Positions 1 through 7,609 of a DNA stretch of 10,803 bases are shown one piece after another. The position numbers and the translations under genes are program-made. The notes beneath the pieces were generated by a model. It had not been told where the DNA came from. It saw only the letters and a program-made list of their open reading frames with translations, and made no database searches. The stretch's first letter is position 1. The number at the start of each line of letters is the position of its first letter. Source of the DNA: Pseudomonadota bacterium (GTDB taxonomy: Bacteria > Pseudomonadota > Alphaproteobacteria > Acetobacterales > Acetobacteraceae); the NCBI GenBank assembly GCA_021845835.1, contig JAJZVE010000102.1:1-10803 (forward strand). The letters are read 5' to 3'.

Positions 1-2
1 GC

Positions 3-290
3 CGCGTCGCTGGTCCGTGCCTCTACAATCTCGTCAAGGGCGGCAAGAGTCCCGATCTCGGCCTCGCGGAGGCGGAGGCGATGGGGTATCGGCTGGTGAT
101 CGTGCCCGGCCTGCTGTTCAAGACCGTGATCGCCGCCGGCGATGCCGCGCTGGCGGCGCTGCGCGACACCGGCCGCCACCCGGACGTGGGCGGGATGCAG
201 GTGCGCGACGTGTTCGCCCGCATGGGCGCGGCGGAATGGGACGCCATCCGCACCCGCTTCCGCGACGACGCCGGCAGGGCCGCCGAATGA
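3..290 (+). CDS. Isocitrate lyase/PEP mutase family C-C lyase, C-terminal 95 codons (5' truncated by window edge)
   Basis: Only the last 95 residues are in the window; the frame is open from position 3 to the TGA at 288-290. The stretch [20 protein letters not shown] followed by [10 protein letters not shown] matches the end of the barrel in the ICL/PEP mutase superfamily (methylisocitrate lyase, 2,3-dimethylmalate lyase, oxaloacetate decarboxylase), where a 'Nmv.GGktP.ls..eLe.lGf..viyP' pattern is typical. A helical tail follows, ending GRAAE. Catalytic residues lie upstream, so the substrate cannot be read. Family members cleave or form C-C or C-P bonds next to a carboxylate, mostly releasing pyruvate, glyoxylate or oxaloacetate derivatives. 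The stop overlaps the ATG of the LeuC-type gene (ATGA), so the two are probably translationally coupled. That pairing favours a 2-alkylmalate or dimethylmalate lyase over housekeeping methylisocitrate lyase, but this is inference. Confidence 0.82.
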   Translation, partial: RVAGPCLYNLVKGGKSPDLGLAEAEAMGYRLVIVPGLLFKTVIAAGDAALAALRDTGRHPDVGGMQVRDVFARMGAAEWDAIRTRFRDDAGRAAE

Positions 291-1693
291 CGCCGCCGCG
301 CTCGCTGTTCGAGAAGATCTGGCAGCGCCACGCCATCCTTGCCCGCCCCGATGGCGCCGTGCTGCTGCACGTCGGGCGGCACCTGGTGCATGACGGCTCG
401 CGCGCCGCCTTCCGCCAGCTCGCCGAGCGCGGCCTCGCGCTGCGCAGCCCGTCGCGCACCTTCGCCACCGCCGACCACTATGTCCCGACCGCGCCCGCGC
501 CGGAGGCGGCGCCGCACCGGCGCGAGATGGTAGCGGCGCTGGCGGAGAGCGCTTCGCGGCACGGGATCGCGCATTTCGGCCCTGGCGATCCGCGCCAGGG
601 CATCGTTCACGTGATCGGGCCGGAACAGGGCATCACGCTGCCCGGCATCGTGATGGTCTGCGGCGACAGCCACACCGCGAGCCACGGCGCGCTGGGCGCG
701 CTCGCCTTCGGCATCGGCGCGTCCGAAGTCGCGCACGTGCTGGCGACACAGACGCTGTGGCAGTCGCGCAAGCCGGGCAGCATGCGCATCACCGTCACCG
801 GCGGGCTGGCCGCGGGCGTGGCGCCGAAGGACGTGATCCTGGCCATCATCGCCCGCATCGGCGCCGCCGGCGGCACCGGGCGCGTGATCGAATACGCCGG
901 CCCGGCATTCCGCGCCATGTCGATCGAGGGCCGGCTGACGGTCTGCAACATGTCGATCGAGGCGGGCGCGCGCGCCGGCATGGTGGCGCCGGACGAGACC
1001 ACGTTCAGCTACCTCGCCGGCCGCCCGTTCGCACCGCACGGCGCGGAATGGGAGCAGGCGATGGCCTACTGGCGCGGCCTGCCCAGCGACCCGGGCGCCA
1101 GCTTCGACGCCGAGGAGACGCTGGACGCCACCGAAATCGTGCCGATGGCGACCTGGGGCACCAGCCCGGAGACCGCGCTGCCGATCACCGGCCGCATCCC
1201 CGATCCGGCCCAGGAACCGGACCTGGAGCGGCGGCGCGCCCAGGAACGGGCGCTGGACTACATGGGCCTCGCGCCGGGGACGCCGATCGAGGCGATTCCG
1301 ATCGACCGCGTGTTCATCGGCTCCTGCACCAATGCGCGGATCGAGGACATCCGCGCCGCTGCCCGCGTCGTCGCCGGCCGCAAGGTGCGCATCCCCGCCT
1401 GGGTGGTGCCGGGATCGGGGCTGGTGAAGCGGCAGGCGGAGGCGGAGGGACTGGACCGCGTGCTCAGGGACGCCGGGCTGGAGTGGCGCGATCCGGGCTG
1501 CTCGATGTGCGTCGGCATGAACGGCGACCTGGTGGCGCCGGGGGAACGCTGCGCCTCCACCTCCAACCGCAATTTCGTCGGCCGGCAGGGACCGGGCGCG
1601 CGCACGCATCTGATGAGTCCGGCAATGGCCGCCGCCGCCGCGCTCACCGGGCGCATCACCGACGTGCGGCGCCTGATCGCGGGAGCGTCGTGA
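287..1693 (+). CDS. leuC: LeuC-type hydro-lyase large subunit (3-isopropylmalate dehydratase family)
   Basis: A 468-residue aconitase-superfamily protein of normal LeuC length. Isopropylmalate isomerases remove and re-add water on 2-alkylmalates using a [4Fe-4S] cluster. The three cluster cysteines are present: C347 in VFIGSCTN, and C405 and C408 in DPGCSMC. Also seen are [11 protein letters not shown] (58-68), CGDSHT (125-130) and the C-terminal [14 protein letters not shown] block. The canonical 'DHNVPT' reads DHYVPT here (N to Y), a possible specificity change. I chose ATG 287 because the family N-terminus ([12 protein letters not shown]) begins just after it and it forms an ATGA overlap with the preceding stop; the frame is open further upstream but that part is not LeuC-like. 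It works with the small subunit encoded next. Sitting behind an ICL-type lyase, with no leuB in view, it may be a catabolic dimethylmaleate/alkylmaleate hydratase paralogue. Family assignment is firm, substrate is not. Confidence 0.93.
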   Translation: MTPPRSLFEKIWQRHAILARPDGAVLLHVGRHLVHDGSRAAFRQLAERGLALRSPSRTFATADHYVPTAPAPEAAPHRREMVAALAESASRHGIAHFGPGDPRQGIVHVIGPEQGITLPGIVMVCGDSHTASHGALGALAFGIGASEVAHVLATQTLWQSRKPGSMRITVTGGLAAGVAPKDVILAIIARIGAAGGTGRVIEYAGPAFRAMSIEGRLTVCNMSIEAGARAGMVAPDETTFSYLAGRPFAPHGAEWEQAMAYWRGLPSDPGASFDAEETLDATEIVPMATWGTSPETALPITGRIPDPAQEPDLERRRAQERALDYMGLAPGTPIEAIPIDRVFIGSCTNARIEDIRAAARVVAGRKVRIPAWVVPGSGLVKRQAEAEGLDRVLRDAGLEWRDPGCSMCVGMNGDLVAPGERCASTSNRNFVGRQGPGARTHLMSPAMAAAAALTGRITDVRRLIAGAS

Positions 1694-2313
1694 TGCAGCC
1701 CTTCACCACGGTCGATGCCAGGGCGGCGGCACTCGACATGCCGAACGTCGATACCGACCAGATCATCCCGGCGCGCTTCCTGTGGCGCGCGCGGTCCGAC
1801 GGCTACGGCCATCTGCTGTTCCACGACCTGCGCCACGATGCGGCGGGCGCGCCGACGCCGGGCTTCGTGCTCGACACGCCGGCCGGCGAGGCTGCCGCGG
1901 TGCTGGTCGCCGACCGCAATTTCGGCTGCGGCTCCTCGCGCGAACATGCCGTCTGGGCGCTGGCCGATGCCGGCATCCGCGTCGTCATCGCGCCCTCGTT
2001 CGGCGACATCTTCTATTCCAACAGCTTCAAGAACGGATTGCTTCCCATCGTATTGCCGGAGGCGCGCTGCGCGGCGTTGCGCGCGGCGCTGGCGCGCAAC
2101 CCCGGCGCGCGGATGATCGTCGATCTGGCGGCGCAGACCGTCACCGGGCCGGTCGGCGTGAACGACGGCTTCGGCACCGACACGTTCCCGATCGACCCGC
2201 TGCGCAAGCAACTGCTGCTCGCCGGGGAGGACGAAATCGGTTTCACGCTGCGTCAGTCCGACACGATCGCCGCCTTCGAGGCCGTGTACGGCGCCGCGAT
2301 GCCGTGGGTGTGA
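1693..2313 (+). CDS. leuD: LeuD-type hydro-lyase small subunit (3-isopropylmalate dehydratase family)
   Basis: A 206-residue protein, the normal length for LeuD, which forms the mobile swivel domain that closes over the iron-sulfur subunit and supplies substrate-recognition residues. Clear family motifs are NVDTDQIIPARFL (residues 18-30), NFGCGSSREHA (76-86) and the following segment APSFGDIFYSNSFKNGLLPI. The TGA of the large-subunit gene (1691-1693) shares one base with this ATG (TGATG), implying coupled translation and a stoichiometric heterodimer. A GTG one codon upstream (1690) is in frame but offers nothing better. It ends 3 bp before the stop of the convergent permease gene. As with the large subunit, leucine biosynthesis is the default annotation, but the neighbouring ICL-family lyase and transporter suggest a degradative role on a branched dicarboxylate. 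Confidence 0.92.
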   Translation: MQPFTTVDARAAALDMPNVDTDQIIPARFLWRARSDGYGHLLFHDLRHDAAGAPTPGFVLDTPAGEAAAVLVADRNFGCGSSREHAVWALADAGIRVVIAPSFGDIFYSNSFKNGLLPIVLPEARCAALRAALARNPGARMIVDLAAQTVTGPVGVNDGFGTDTFPIDPLRKQLLLAGEDEIGFTLRQSDTIAAFEAVYGAAMPWV

Positions 2314-2316
2314 ACG

Positions 2317-3075
2317 TCAGCCGCGATGCAGGCGCCGGTCCAGCGCCAGCAGCACGGCATTGGCGAGGACGGCGACGGCGACCACGATCAGCACAACTGC
2401 GGTGGTCAGCGGGACATTGTTGTTGTTGATGCCACTGATGATCAGGAAACCGAGTCCGCGCTGAGAGGCGAACATCTCGCCGATCAGCACGCCGAGCAGC
2501 GTGAGGGAAAACCCGATGCGCAGCCCGGTCACGATCTGCGGCAGCACCGCGGGCGCGAGCACGGTGAGCATGGTCTGCCGCGGCGACAGACGCAGCACAC
2601 GCGCGGTGCGCAGCAGCACCGGGCTGATCCCCCGCACCGCCGCAAGCGTGATCAGCGTGACCGGGATCACGCCGTGGATCACGCCGAACGCCACCTTCGC
2701 CGGCAATCCCAGGCCGAACAGCAGCAGGATCACCGGATACAGCGTCACTTTCGGAATCGCGTAGAGCGCGGCGAGCACCGGCTCCGTCACGTCGGCGGCG
2801 TAACGCCACAGGCCGAGCACGAGGCCGCCGAACACGCCGAGCGCCGCCGCGATGGCAAACGAACAGGCGACCGCCAAACCGGTCGCCGCCGCATCGGCCC
2901 AGAAACGCGCACGCCCGAGCAGGTTCGCAGCGAAGGCGACGGTGCCGGCGGGCGAGGTGATGGCGACGGCGCCGGCGTATTCGTATGCGCACTGCCACGC
3001 CGCCACCAGCACGGCCAGGATCGCCAGCACGTCCAGCGCGTGCCGCAGCGGCGTCGCGCGGACGGTCGCGCTCAC
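2317..3075 (-). CDS. ABC transporter permease, taurine/nitrate/sulfonate (SsuC/TauC) type, second of two
   Basis: A 252-residue inner-membrane permease of the BPD transport (binding-protein-dependent) family. Hydrophobic segments lie near residues 14-34, 62-90, 101-123, 127-148, 187-206 and 222-245. The cytoplasmic coupling loop that contacts the ATPase is visible around 150-185 (GISPVLLRTARVLRLSPRQ through LAPAVLPQIVTGLR). I chose the GTG at 3075-3073 because it overlaps the upstream permease stop as GTGA; an in-frame ATG at 3111 would add 12 non-conserved residues and lengthen the overlap to 40 bp. It is the last gene of the SBP-ATPase-permease-permease operon and converges on leuD. Two different permeases imply a heterodimeric membrane channel, less usual than the single permease of classic SsuABC systems. 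INNNN near residue 216 comes from a short run of repeated codons. Ligand unknown. Confidence 0.88.
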   Translation of the reverse strand: MSATVRATPLRHALDVLAILAVLVAAWQCAYEYAGAVAITSPAGTVAFAANLLGRARFWADAAATGLAVACSFAIAAALGVFGGLVLGLWRYAADVTEPVLAALYAIPKVTLYPVILLLFGLGLPAKVAFGVIHGVIPVTLITLAAVRGISPVLLRTARVLRLSPRQTMLTVLAPAVLPQIVTGLRIGFSLTLLGVLIGEMFASQRGLGFLIISGINNNNVPLTTAVVLIVVAVAVLANAVLLALDRRLHRG

Positions 3076-3830
3076 GCCCGCATCCGCCGCCGGCGCAGGT
3101 GCTGTTCCCACAGATGCAGCGCCGTGTTCATCGCGGTCGCCACCAGCAGCACGAACAGCATCAGCCCGTACATCGTGCGGTTGTCGAAGCTGTCGTAGGC
3201 GTAGGCGATCTGGTAGCCGAGGCCGCGCCCGGACAGGATGAACTCGCCGGCGATGATGCCGATGAAGGCGTACGCAAGCGACAGTTTCAGACCGCTCAGC
3301 AGATCGGGCGCCGCCGCCGGCAACACCACCAGCAACGCGGTGCGCAGCCGGCCCAGACGATGCACGCGCGCCGCCTTCAGCAGTACCGGCGGCGTGCGAT
3401 CAAGGCCGTTCAGCGTGCCGATCGCCATCGCGACCGTCGCGGAGGCGAAGCCGAGCACGATCAGCGGCAGCGCGTTCAGCCCGAACACGGCGACCAGCAG
3501 CGGATAGAACACGAACAGCGGCACGGCGTAGTAGGACGCGAGCAGCGGATCGAGCGCGCGGCGCAAACGCGGCACCGCGTGCAGGATCGTGCCGAATCCG
3601 GCGCCGACGCCGACGGCCAGCGTGAACGCGACCGCGACCGTGGTGAACGTGCGCAGCATGTCGGCGGTGACGCTGCCCGACGCGATGACCTGCACCATCG
3701 CCGCCACCATCTCGCTCGGCGGCAGCAGCGTCAGCGCATCGACAATGCCGAGTCGGCAGAGCAGTTCCAGCAGACCGGCCGCGCCGGCGATCAGCACGAC
3801 GCGGCCCCACAGCACCGCCCGGCCGCGCAT
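3072..3830 (-). CDS. ABC transporter permease, taurine/nitrate/sulfonate (SsuC/TauC) type, first of two
   Basis: A 252-residue integral membrane protein, same length and fold as the next permease but clearly divergent from it. Hydrophobic spans occur near residues 8-28, 62-85, 98-118, 121-140, 184-200 and 221-240. The EAA-type coupling loop is at about 147-182 (PPVLLKAARVHRLGRL through VLPAAAPDLLSGLK), followed by GEFILSGRGLGYQI, a very typical motif of this permease class. ATG 3830-3828 overlaps the ATPase stop by one base (TGATG). The frame stays open upstream into the ATPase gene, but that part is Arg-rich antiparallel-frame noise. It pairs with the downstream permease to form the translocation pore. 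Substrate is not deducible; relatives carry taurine, alkanesulfonates, nitrate, bicarbonate, pyrimidine precursors or aromatic acids. Confidence 0.9.
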   Translation of the reverse strand: MRGRAVLWGRVVLIAGAAGLLELLCRLGIVDALTLLPPSEMVAAMVQVIASGSVTADMLRTFTTVAVAFTLAVGVGAGFGTILHAVPRLRRALDPLLASYYAVPLFVFYPLLVAVFGLNALPLIVLGFASATVAMAIGTLNGLDRTPPVLLKAARVHRLGRLRTALLVVLPAAAPDLLSGLKLSLAYAFIGIIAGEFILSGRGLGYQIAYAYDSFDNRTMYGLMLFVLLVATAMNTALHLWEQHLRRRRMRA

Positions 3831-4627
3831 CACGCGCCCGCCTCGCGCATGGCGCGCAGCGATTCCGCGCGCAGGCGCGTCCACAGCCTTGCGGTAAGCG
3901 CGCCGAACGCCGGCTCCGCCACCACGCGGCTGTCGCGGTCGCGCGGCCAGCCGGTCGCCACCAGGTCGATGAACCGGCCGGGCCGCGCCGACATCACGCC
4001 GACGCGGTCCGACAGCATCGCGGCCTCGTCCAGCGCATGCGTGATCAGCAGCACCGTGGCGCCGGTCTGCCGCCACAGCCGCAGCAGTTCGTCGCCCATC
4101 AGCAGCCGCGTCTGCTGATCGAGCGCGCCGAACGGCTCGTCCAGCAGGATGAAGCGCGGCTGCAGCACCAGCGTGCGGGCGATGCAGACGCGCTGTCGCA
4201 TGCCACCGGACAGTTGCGCCGGATAGGCGCCGGCGAAGTCGCGCAGCCCCATGAAGCCGATCGCCTCATCGACGCGCCGGCGGATTTCGGCGGCATCCAT
4301 CCCGACCCGGCGCAGGCCGAACGCGACGTTGTCGCGCACCGTCAGCCAGGGGAAGGACGCATCCTCCTGGAACACCACGCCGATGCCGTCGGGCACCTCG
4401 CCCGCGATGCGCCGCCCTTCGAACCGCGCTTCTCCTTCACTCGGCGCGGCAAGTCCGGCGAGCACCTCCAGCAGCGTCGATTTGCCGCAGCCGGAGGGGC
4501 CGACGACCGCAAAGAACTCGCCGCGCGCCACATCGAGATCGACCGGGCCGAGCGCGTGCAGCGGGCGGAGGCCGGCATAGACGCGGGTGACGCCGCGCAG
4601 GCTCGCGTGCGCGGCCGGTCCGCTCAT
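3830..4627 (-). CDS. ABC transporter ATP-binding protein, SsuB/TauB type
   Basis: A 265-residue cytoplasmic ATPase that drives the importer. All nucleotide-binding motifs are intact: Walker A GPSGCGKST (43-51), Q-loop Q87 in VVFQED, signature LSGGMRQR (139-146), Walker B FILLDEP (159-165) with catalytic E164, D-loop GALD, and H-loop H197 in LLITHALDEA. The sequence FQEDASFPWLTV after the Q-loop and the ITHALDEAAMLSDRV block are typical of the nitrate/sulfonate/taurine subgroup. ATG 4627-4625 overlaps the SBP stop as ATGA, and its own TGA overlaps the next permease start. A C-terminal tail of about 45 residues (220-265) extends past the core fold, usual for this group. ATP hydrolysis role is firm; what is transported is unknown. 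Confidence 0.95.
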   Translation of the reverse strand: MSGPAAHASLRGVTRVYAGLRPLHALGPVDLDVARGEFFAVVGPSGCGKSTLLEVLAGLAAPSEGEARFEGRRIAGEVPDGIGVVFQEDASFPWLTVRDNVAFGLRRVGMDAAEIRRRVDEAIGFMGLRDFAGAYPAQLSGGMRQRVCIARTLVLQPRFILLDEPFGALDQQTRLLMGDELLRLWRQTGATVLLITHALDEAAMLSDRVGVMSARPGRFIDLVATGWPRDRDSRVVAEPAFGALTARLWTRLRAESLRAMREAGA

Positions 4628-5613
4628 TGGCTCGCTGGCTGCAGGTCGTCGGGCAGCAGCGAGGTATCGACCAGCCGCTTCCAGTCCACCGGGCCTTTCA
4701 GCTTGCCCACGATGCGCAGGCCCGCGGCCATGCGGTCCATGCCGTCATAATCGAGCCTGCCGTCGCTCCAGTAATGGATCGGCAGGAAGTTGCGGAACAC
4801 GGCGCGATACAGTCCGGCATCGCCGCTGTAGGCGGCGGCGGTGATGTCGGCGGCCTCGTCGGGATGCGCCTCGATGAACTGCACGCCCTCGCGCCGCGCC
4901 GCGATGATGCCGCGCAGCACGTCCGGGTGCGCCCTGGCGAAGGCGACCGTGCTGATGCCGACGGTCTGCATCATCCGCGGCGGCAGCACGTCCCTGGCCC
5001 AGAACACCGGCTGCACCTTGTCCCTGTTCTCCGACCACACCGGCTCGCCGGTCATGCCGGCGTCGATCGCGCCGTTCAGCACCGCCGAAAGATTGGCGCC
5101 GATGCCGCCGGCGGCGACCAGTTGCACGTCCTGCGCCGTCATGCCGTTGGCCTGCAGCGCCATCAGGATCAGCATGTTGGTGACGGAGCCGGGCTGCGTG
5201 AAGCCGACGCGCCTGCCCTTCAGGTCGCGCACCGAATGCAGCGCCGTGCCCGGCCGGGCGATCCAGAGGATGTCGCCGATCGAGTCCACGCCGGCGTTGA
5301 TGATGATGAGCTTCTGCCCCGCCGCGACCGCCTCGATCGCCGCGGCCAGCGCCACTTCGCCATACGGCAGTCCGCCCGCAAGCGTGTTGCGCACCGACGT
5401 CCCGCCGCCGGTGGAGGTCAGGATGCCGGTGATGTCCACGCCATGCCTGCGGAAGAATCCCTTCTGCATGGCGACGGCATAGGGCGCGCCGTAGAAGGCC
5501 GATCCCCAGTGCGTGACCGTGATCGTGTCGGCCGCGGCGCGACGACCGGGCACCGCCAGCAGCCCGGCAATCAGCAGCAGCGCCAGCAGTACGCGCACCT
5601 TCCGGCCGGGCAT
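4624..5613 (-). CDS. ABC transporter substrate-binding protein, NMT1/THI5-like (SsuA/TauA) family
   Basis: A 329-residue periplasmic binding protein that captures the ligand and delivers it to the two permeases. It starts with a Sec signal peptide: basic MPGRKVR, hydrophobic VLLALLLIAGLLAV, and an AAA-D cleavage site after A28. The mature part begins TITVTHWGSAFYGAPYAVAM and continues QKGFFRRHGVDI, the standard first lobe of this family, followed by a glycine-rich ligand loop STGGGTSVRNTL and later LKGRRVGFTQPGS. ATG 5613-5611 is preceded by a GGGGA ribosome site at 5625-5621 with 7-nt spacing. It is the first gene of the transporter operon, with its stop overlapping the ATPase start. The family binds taurine, alkanesulfonates, nitrate, thiamine precursors or aromatic acids, so the ligand here is open; the neighbouring CoA-activation genes make a carboxylic acid plausible. 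Confidence 0.92.
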   Translation of the reverse strand: MPGRKVRVLLALLLIAGLLAVPGRRAAADTITVTHWGSAFYGAPYAVAMQKGFFRRHGVDITGILTSTGGGTSVRNTLAGGLPYGEVALAAAIEAVAAGQKLIIINAGVDSIGDILWIARPGTALHSVRDLKGRRVGFTQPGSVTNMLILMALQANGMTAQDVQLVAAGGIGANLSAVLNGAIDAGMTGEPVWSENRDKVQPVFWARDVLPPRMMQTVGISTVAFARAHPDVLRGIIAARREGVQFIEAHPDEAADITAAAYSGDAGLYRAVFRNFLPIHYWSDGRLDYDGMDRMAAGLRIVGKLKGPVDWKRLVDTSLLPDDLQPASQ

Positions 5614-5899
5614 GACGTTTTCCCCATATGCGGTTTGGCGGCGAGCCTAACATCGGGCCGCCCGCCGCGGAACCGGCCAGCCGCGGTCTGGCCGGCACCA
5701 GGGTCCGTCGCCGCCACCCCATTTTCACTGCTGCGCAGGCGTGTCGCCTTGCCCTGAAGTCCTTCCCGGAACACCGTTCGCGGCGGCCATCCCGGCTGCC
5801 GCACGCCCGGCGCGGCGGACCTTCGCCTGAAACGGGGCGTAGCCCTGCCGCAGTATGCAGCCTTTCGCACGTTGCGCCAGACGTTCCGGCGCGGGGCCG
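5614..5899. other. Noncoding gap between the regulator stop and the transporter operon
   Basis: 286 bases between two genes on the minus strand. Frames crossing it translate to Arg/Ala-rich sequence without recognisable motifs. It holds the transporter's ribosome site (5621-5625) and a perfect stem-loop (5673-5695). I could not identify a convincing -35/-10 or a -24/-12 promoter facing the transporter (a minus-strand TGGCGC...TGCG near 5868-5880 has N8 instead of the N10 spacing between GG and GC). Its size suggests the transporter has its own promoter rather than being co-transcribed with the regulator. Confidence 0.6.
5673..5695 (-). repeat. Perfect 8-bp stem-loop in the transporter leader
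   Basis: The arms CCGGCCAG (5673-5680) and CTGGCCGG (5688-5695) are exact reverse complements around a 7-nt loop, about 60 nt upstream of the substrate-binding-protein start. No T-run follows on either strand, so it does not look like an intrinsic terminator. It could be an operator or an RNA hairpin in the leader. High GC raises the chance of accidental stems. Confidence 0.45.
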
Positions 5900-7588
5900 T
5901 CATCCCTGCCCGTTCTCCGGTCCCGCAGCATCAGGCAGGTGCGCGTCCGCCAGTTCCGCCAGCCGCTTGTAGAGCCATGAACGCGACACCCCGAGCTCGG
6001 CCGCCACACGGCGCTTGTTGCCGCGCAGCCGCCGCATCGCCTCGCGCACCATCGCCGCCTCGGCCTGATCGACGGCGTCGCGCAGCCGCGCGGCCGGCGC
6101 CGCGGCGCGGGGGTGGACCTCCCCGCTGGCAGGCGTCTCGGACAGGTCGGCGAAATCCCCGGCGCGCAGCCGGCCGCCCTCGGCGAAGATCAGGGCGCGC
6201 TCGATGGCCTGGCGGAGCTGGCGCACGTTCCCCGGCCACTCGAAGGCGCCGAGCCGGGCCATCGCCTCCGCATCGACCTCGGGCACCGGCAGCCGGTGGC
6301 GTTCGGCGAGTTCGCGCAGGAAGTGCCGGGCCAGCAGCGGCACATCGCCGGGGCGTTCGGCGAGCCGCGGCACCTCCAGCACGACCGTCGTGATGCGGTA
6401 GTAAAGGTCAAGACGGAAGCGGCCGTCCGCCACCAGGGCGCGCAGGTCGCGGTTGGTGGCGCAGACCAGCCGGAAATCCACCCCCACCGCGCCGTCGCCG
6501 CCGACCCGCTCGACCCGCCGATCCTGCAGCACGCGCAGCAGCTTGGCCTGGGTCTCCGGCGGCGTGTCGCCGATCTCGTCGAGGAAGATCGTGCCGCCCT
6601 GCGCCTGCTCGAAGCGGCCCTTGCGGCCCTTGCGATCGGCGCCGGTGAAAGCGCCCGGCGCGTAGCCGAACAGCTCGCTCTCCACCAGGCCAGCCGGCAG
6701 GGCCGCGGCGTTCACCGCCACCAGCGGCCCGGCGCGCCGCGGCGACAGGCTGTGCAGCGCACGCGCCACCAGTTCCTTGCCGGTCCCGCTCGCGCCGTGC
6801 ACCAGCACCGGCACATCCAGCGGCGCCACCCGCGCGATGTCGCCGCGCAGCCGTGCCACCGGCGGACTTTCGCCAATGATATCAACGAGGCCGGAATCGC
6901 GCTCGCGCAGCGCCGCCGCCTCGCGCCGGTAGAAGGCGACCTCGCGCTCCAGCGCATTGACCCGCCGGCTGAGCGCCTCGACCTGGTCGGGTCCCTTGAA
7001 CATGACGCGCCCGACGGCGCCGAGCACCTGTCCGTCGCGCCGTATGGGCACGCGGGAGACGATGCGATCCAGGCCGCGCATCCGCTGCACCTGTCCGATC
7101 TCCGCCTTGCCGGTGGCCAGCACGCGGTGCAGCCGGGTATTCTCGATCACCTCCTGCACCGGCCGCCCGATCGCCTCGCCGCGGCCGAGGCCGAAAAACG
7201 CCTCATGCACGGGGGAGATGAAAGCGACGCGGCCTTCGGCGTCCACCACCGTCATCGCGTCGAACGGGTCGGTGACGAGGTGATTCAGGATGTCCCAGCA
7301 GAAATCCACCGCCGCCACGAACTCGAACACCGCATCCGTCGGCGTGTCGGCGAACACCAGCAGGTCGGCGTCCCGCAGCCGCAGCAGCAGGATCAGCCAG
7401 CGCCGGTCGTCGAGGGCAAGGGTGGACAGCCGCCGGCGCCGCAGATCGGCGAGCCACGCCGCGTCGGTGACGATGCTGCGCAGCCGCGGCACCGCGGCGG
7501 CCACGCCATAGGCGTGCAGCAGCCGGTCGCGGCGGTCGACCACGGCAAGCCCGGCGGCATGCGGCTGCGGCGCCGTCGCGGCGTCCAT
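5900..7588 (-). CDS. Sigma-54-dependent transcriptional activator (PAS - AAA+ - Fis-type HTH)
   Basis: A 562-residue bacterial enhancer-binding protein. In order: an unrecognised N-terminal part (1-107), a PAS domain (about 108-202, from DPFDAMTVVDAEGRVAFISP), a short coiled coil (201-231), and the AAA+ domain (about 236-470) with Walker A GASGTGKE (265-272), the sigma-54-contacting GAFTGA loop (312-317), Walker B GGTIFLDE (331-338), and the arginine-finger segment RFRLDLYYR (390-398). A Fis-type HTH (about 512-544, RLRGNKRRVAAELGVSRSW) ends it. It remodels sigma-54 RNA polymerase at -24/-12 promoters using ATP. There is no response-regulator receiver domain, so the signal is probably a small molecule. 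I start at ATG 7588 because a strong GAGGGAGGA site (7607-7599) sits 10 nt upstream; ATG 7627 would add 13 residues but has almost no ribosome site. Its likely target is the divergent operon at 7790. Confidence 0.93.
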   Translation of the reverse strand: MDAATAPQPHAAGLAVVDRRDRLLHAYGVAAAVPRLRSIVTDAAWLADLRRRRLSTLALDDRRWLILLLRLRDADLLVFADTPTDAVFEFVAAVDFCWDILNHLVTDPFDAMTVVDAEGRVAFISPVHEAFFGLGRGEAIGRPVQEVIENTRLHRVLATGKAEIGQVQRMRGLDRIVSRVPIRRDGQVLGAVGRVMFKGPDQVEALSRRVNALEREVAFYRREAAALRERDSGLVDIIGESPPVARLRGDIARVAPLDVPVLVHGASGTGKELVARALHSLSPRRAGPLVAVNAAALPAGLVESELFGYAPGAFTGADRKGRKGRFEQAQGGTIFLDEIGDTPPETQAKLLRVLQDRRVERVGGDGAVGVDFRLVCATNRDLRALVADGRFRLDLYYRITTVVLEVPRLAERPGDVPLLARHFLRELAERHRLPVPEVDAEAMARLGAFEWPGNVRQLRQAIERALIFAEGGRLRAGDFADLSETPASGEVHPRAAAPAARLRDAVDQAEAAMVREAMRRLRGNKRRVAAELGVSRSWLYKRLAELADAHLPDAAGPENGQG

Positions 7589-7609
7589 CGGCGCGCGATC
7601 CTCCCTCTG

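Noticed and set aside
23..1609. A 528-codon open frame antisense to the leuC-type gene
   Set aside because: Arg/Ala/His-rich translation with no motifs; long antisense frames are expected opposite G/C-third-position genes, and the plus strand encodes an intact LeuC with all cluster cysteines.
2290..2331. Direct repeat GCCGCGATGC on both sides of the leuD stop
   Set aside because: One copy is in the leuD coding end and the other in the permease coding end; short GC-rich repeats of this kind are expected by chance, with no attachment-site or mobile-element context.
2415..2427. Short trinucleotide run (GTT/TTG repeats) in the last permease
   Set aside because: Only four units, coding for INNNN in a membrane-edge loop; too short to call a phase-variable repeat and in frame.
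5868..5880. TGGCGC...TGCG on the minus strand as a second -24/-12 promoter for the transporter
   Set aside because: Spacing between GG and GC is 8 bp rather than 10 and the -12 element is poor.
5571..5903. 110-codon minus-strand frame whose ATG overlaps the activator stop (ATGA)
   Set aside because: It runs into the start of the substrate-binding-protein gene in another frame, is Arg-rich with no recognisable domain, and has no convincing ribosome site.
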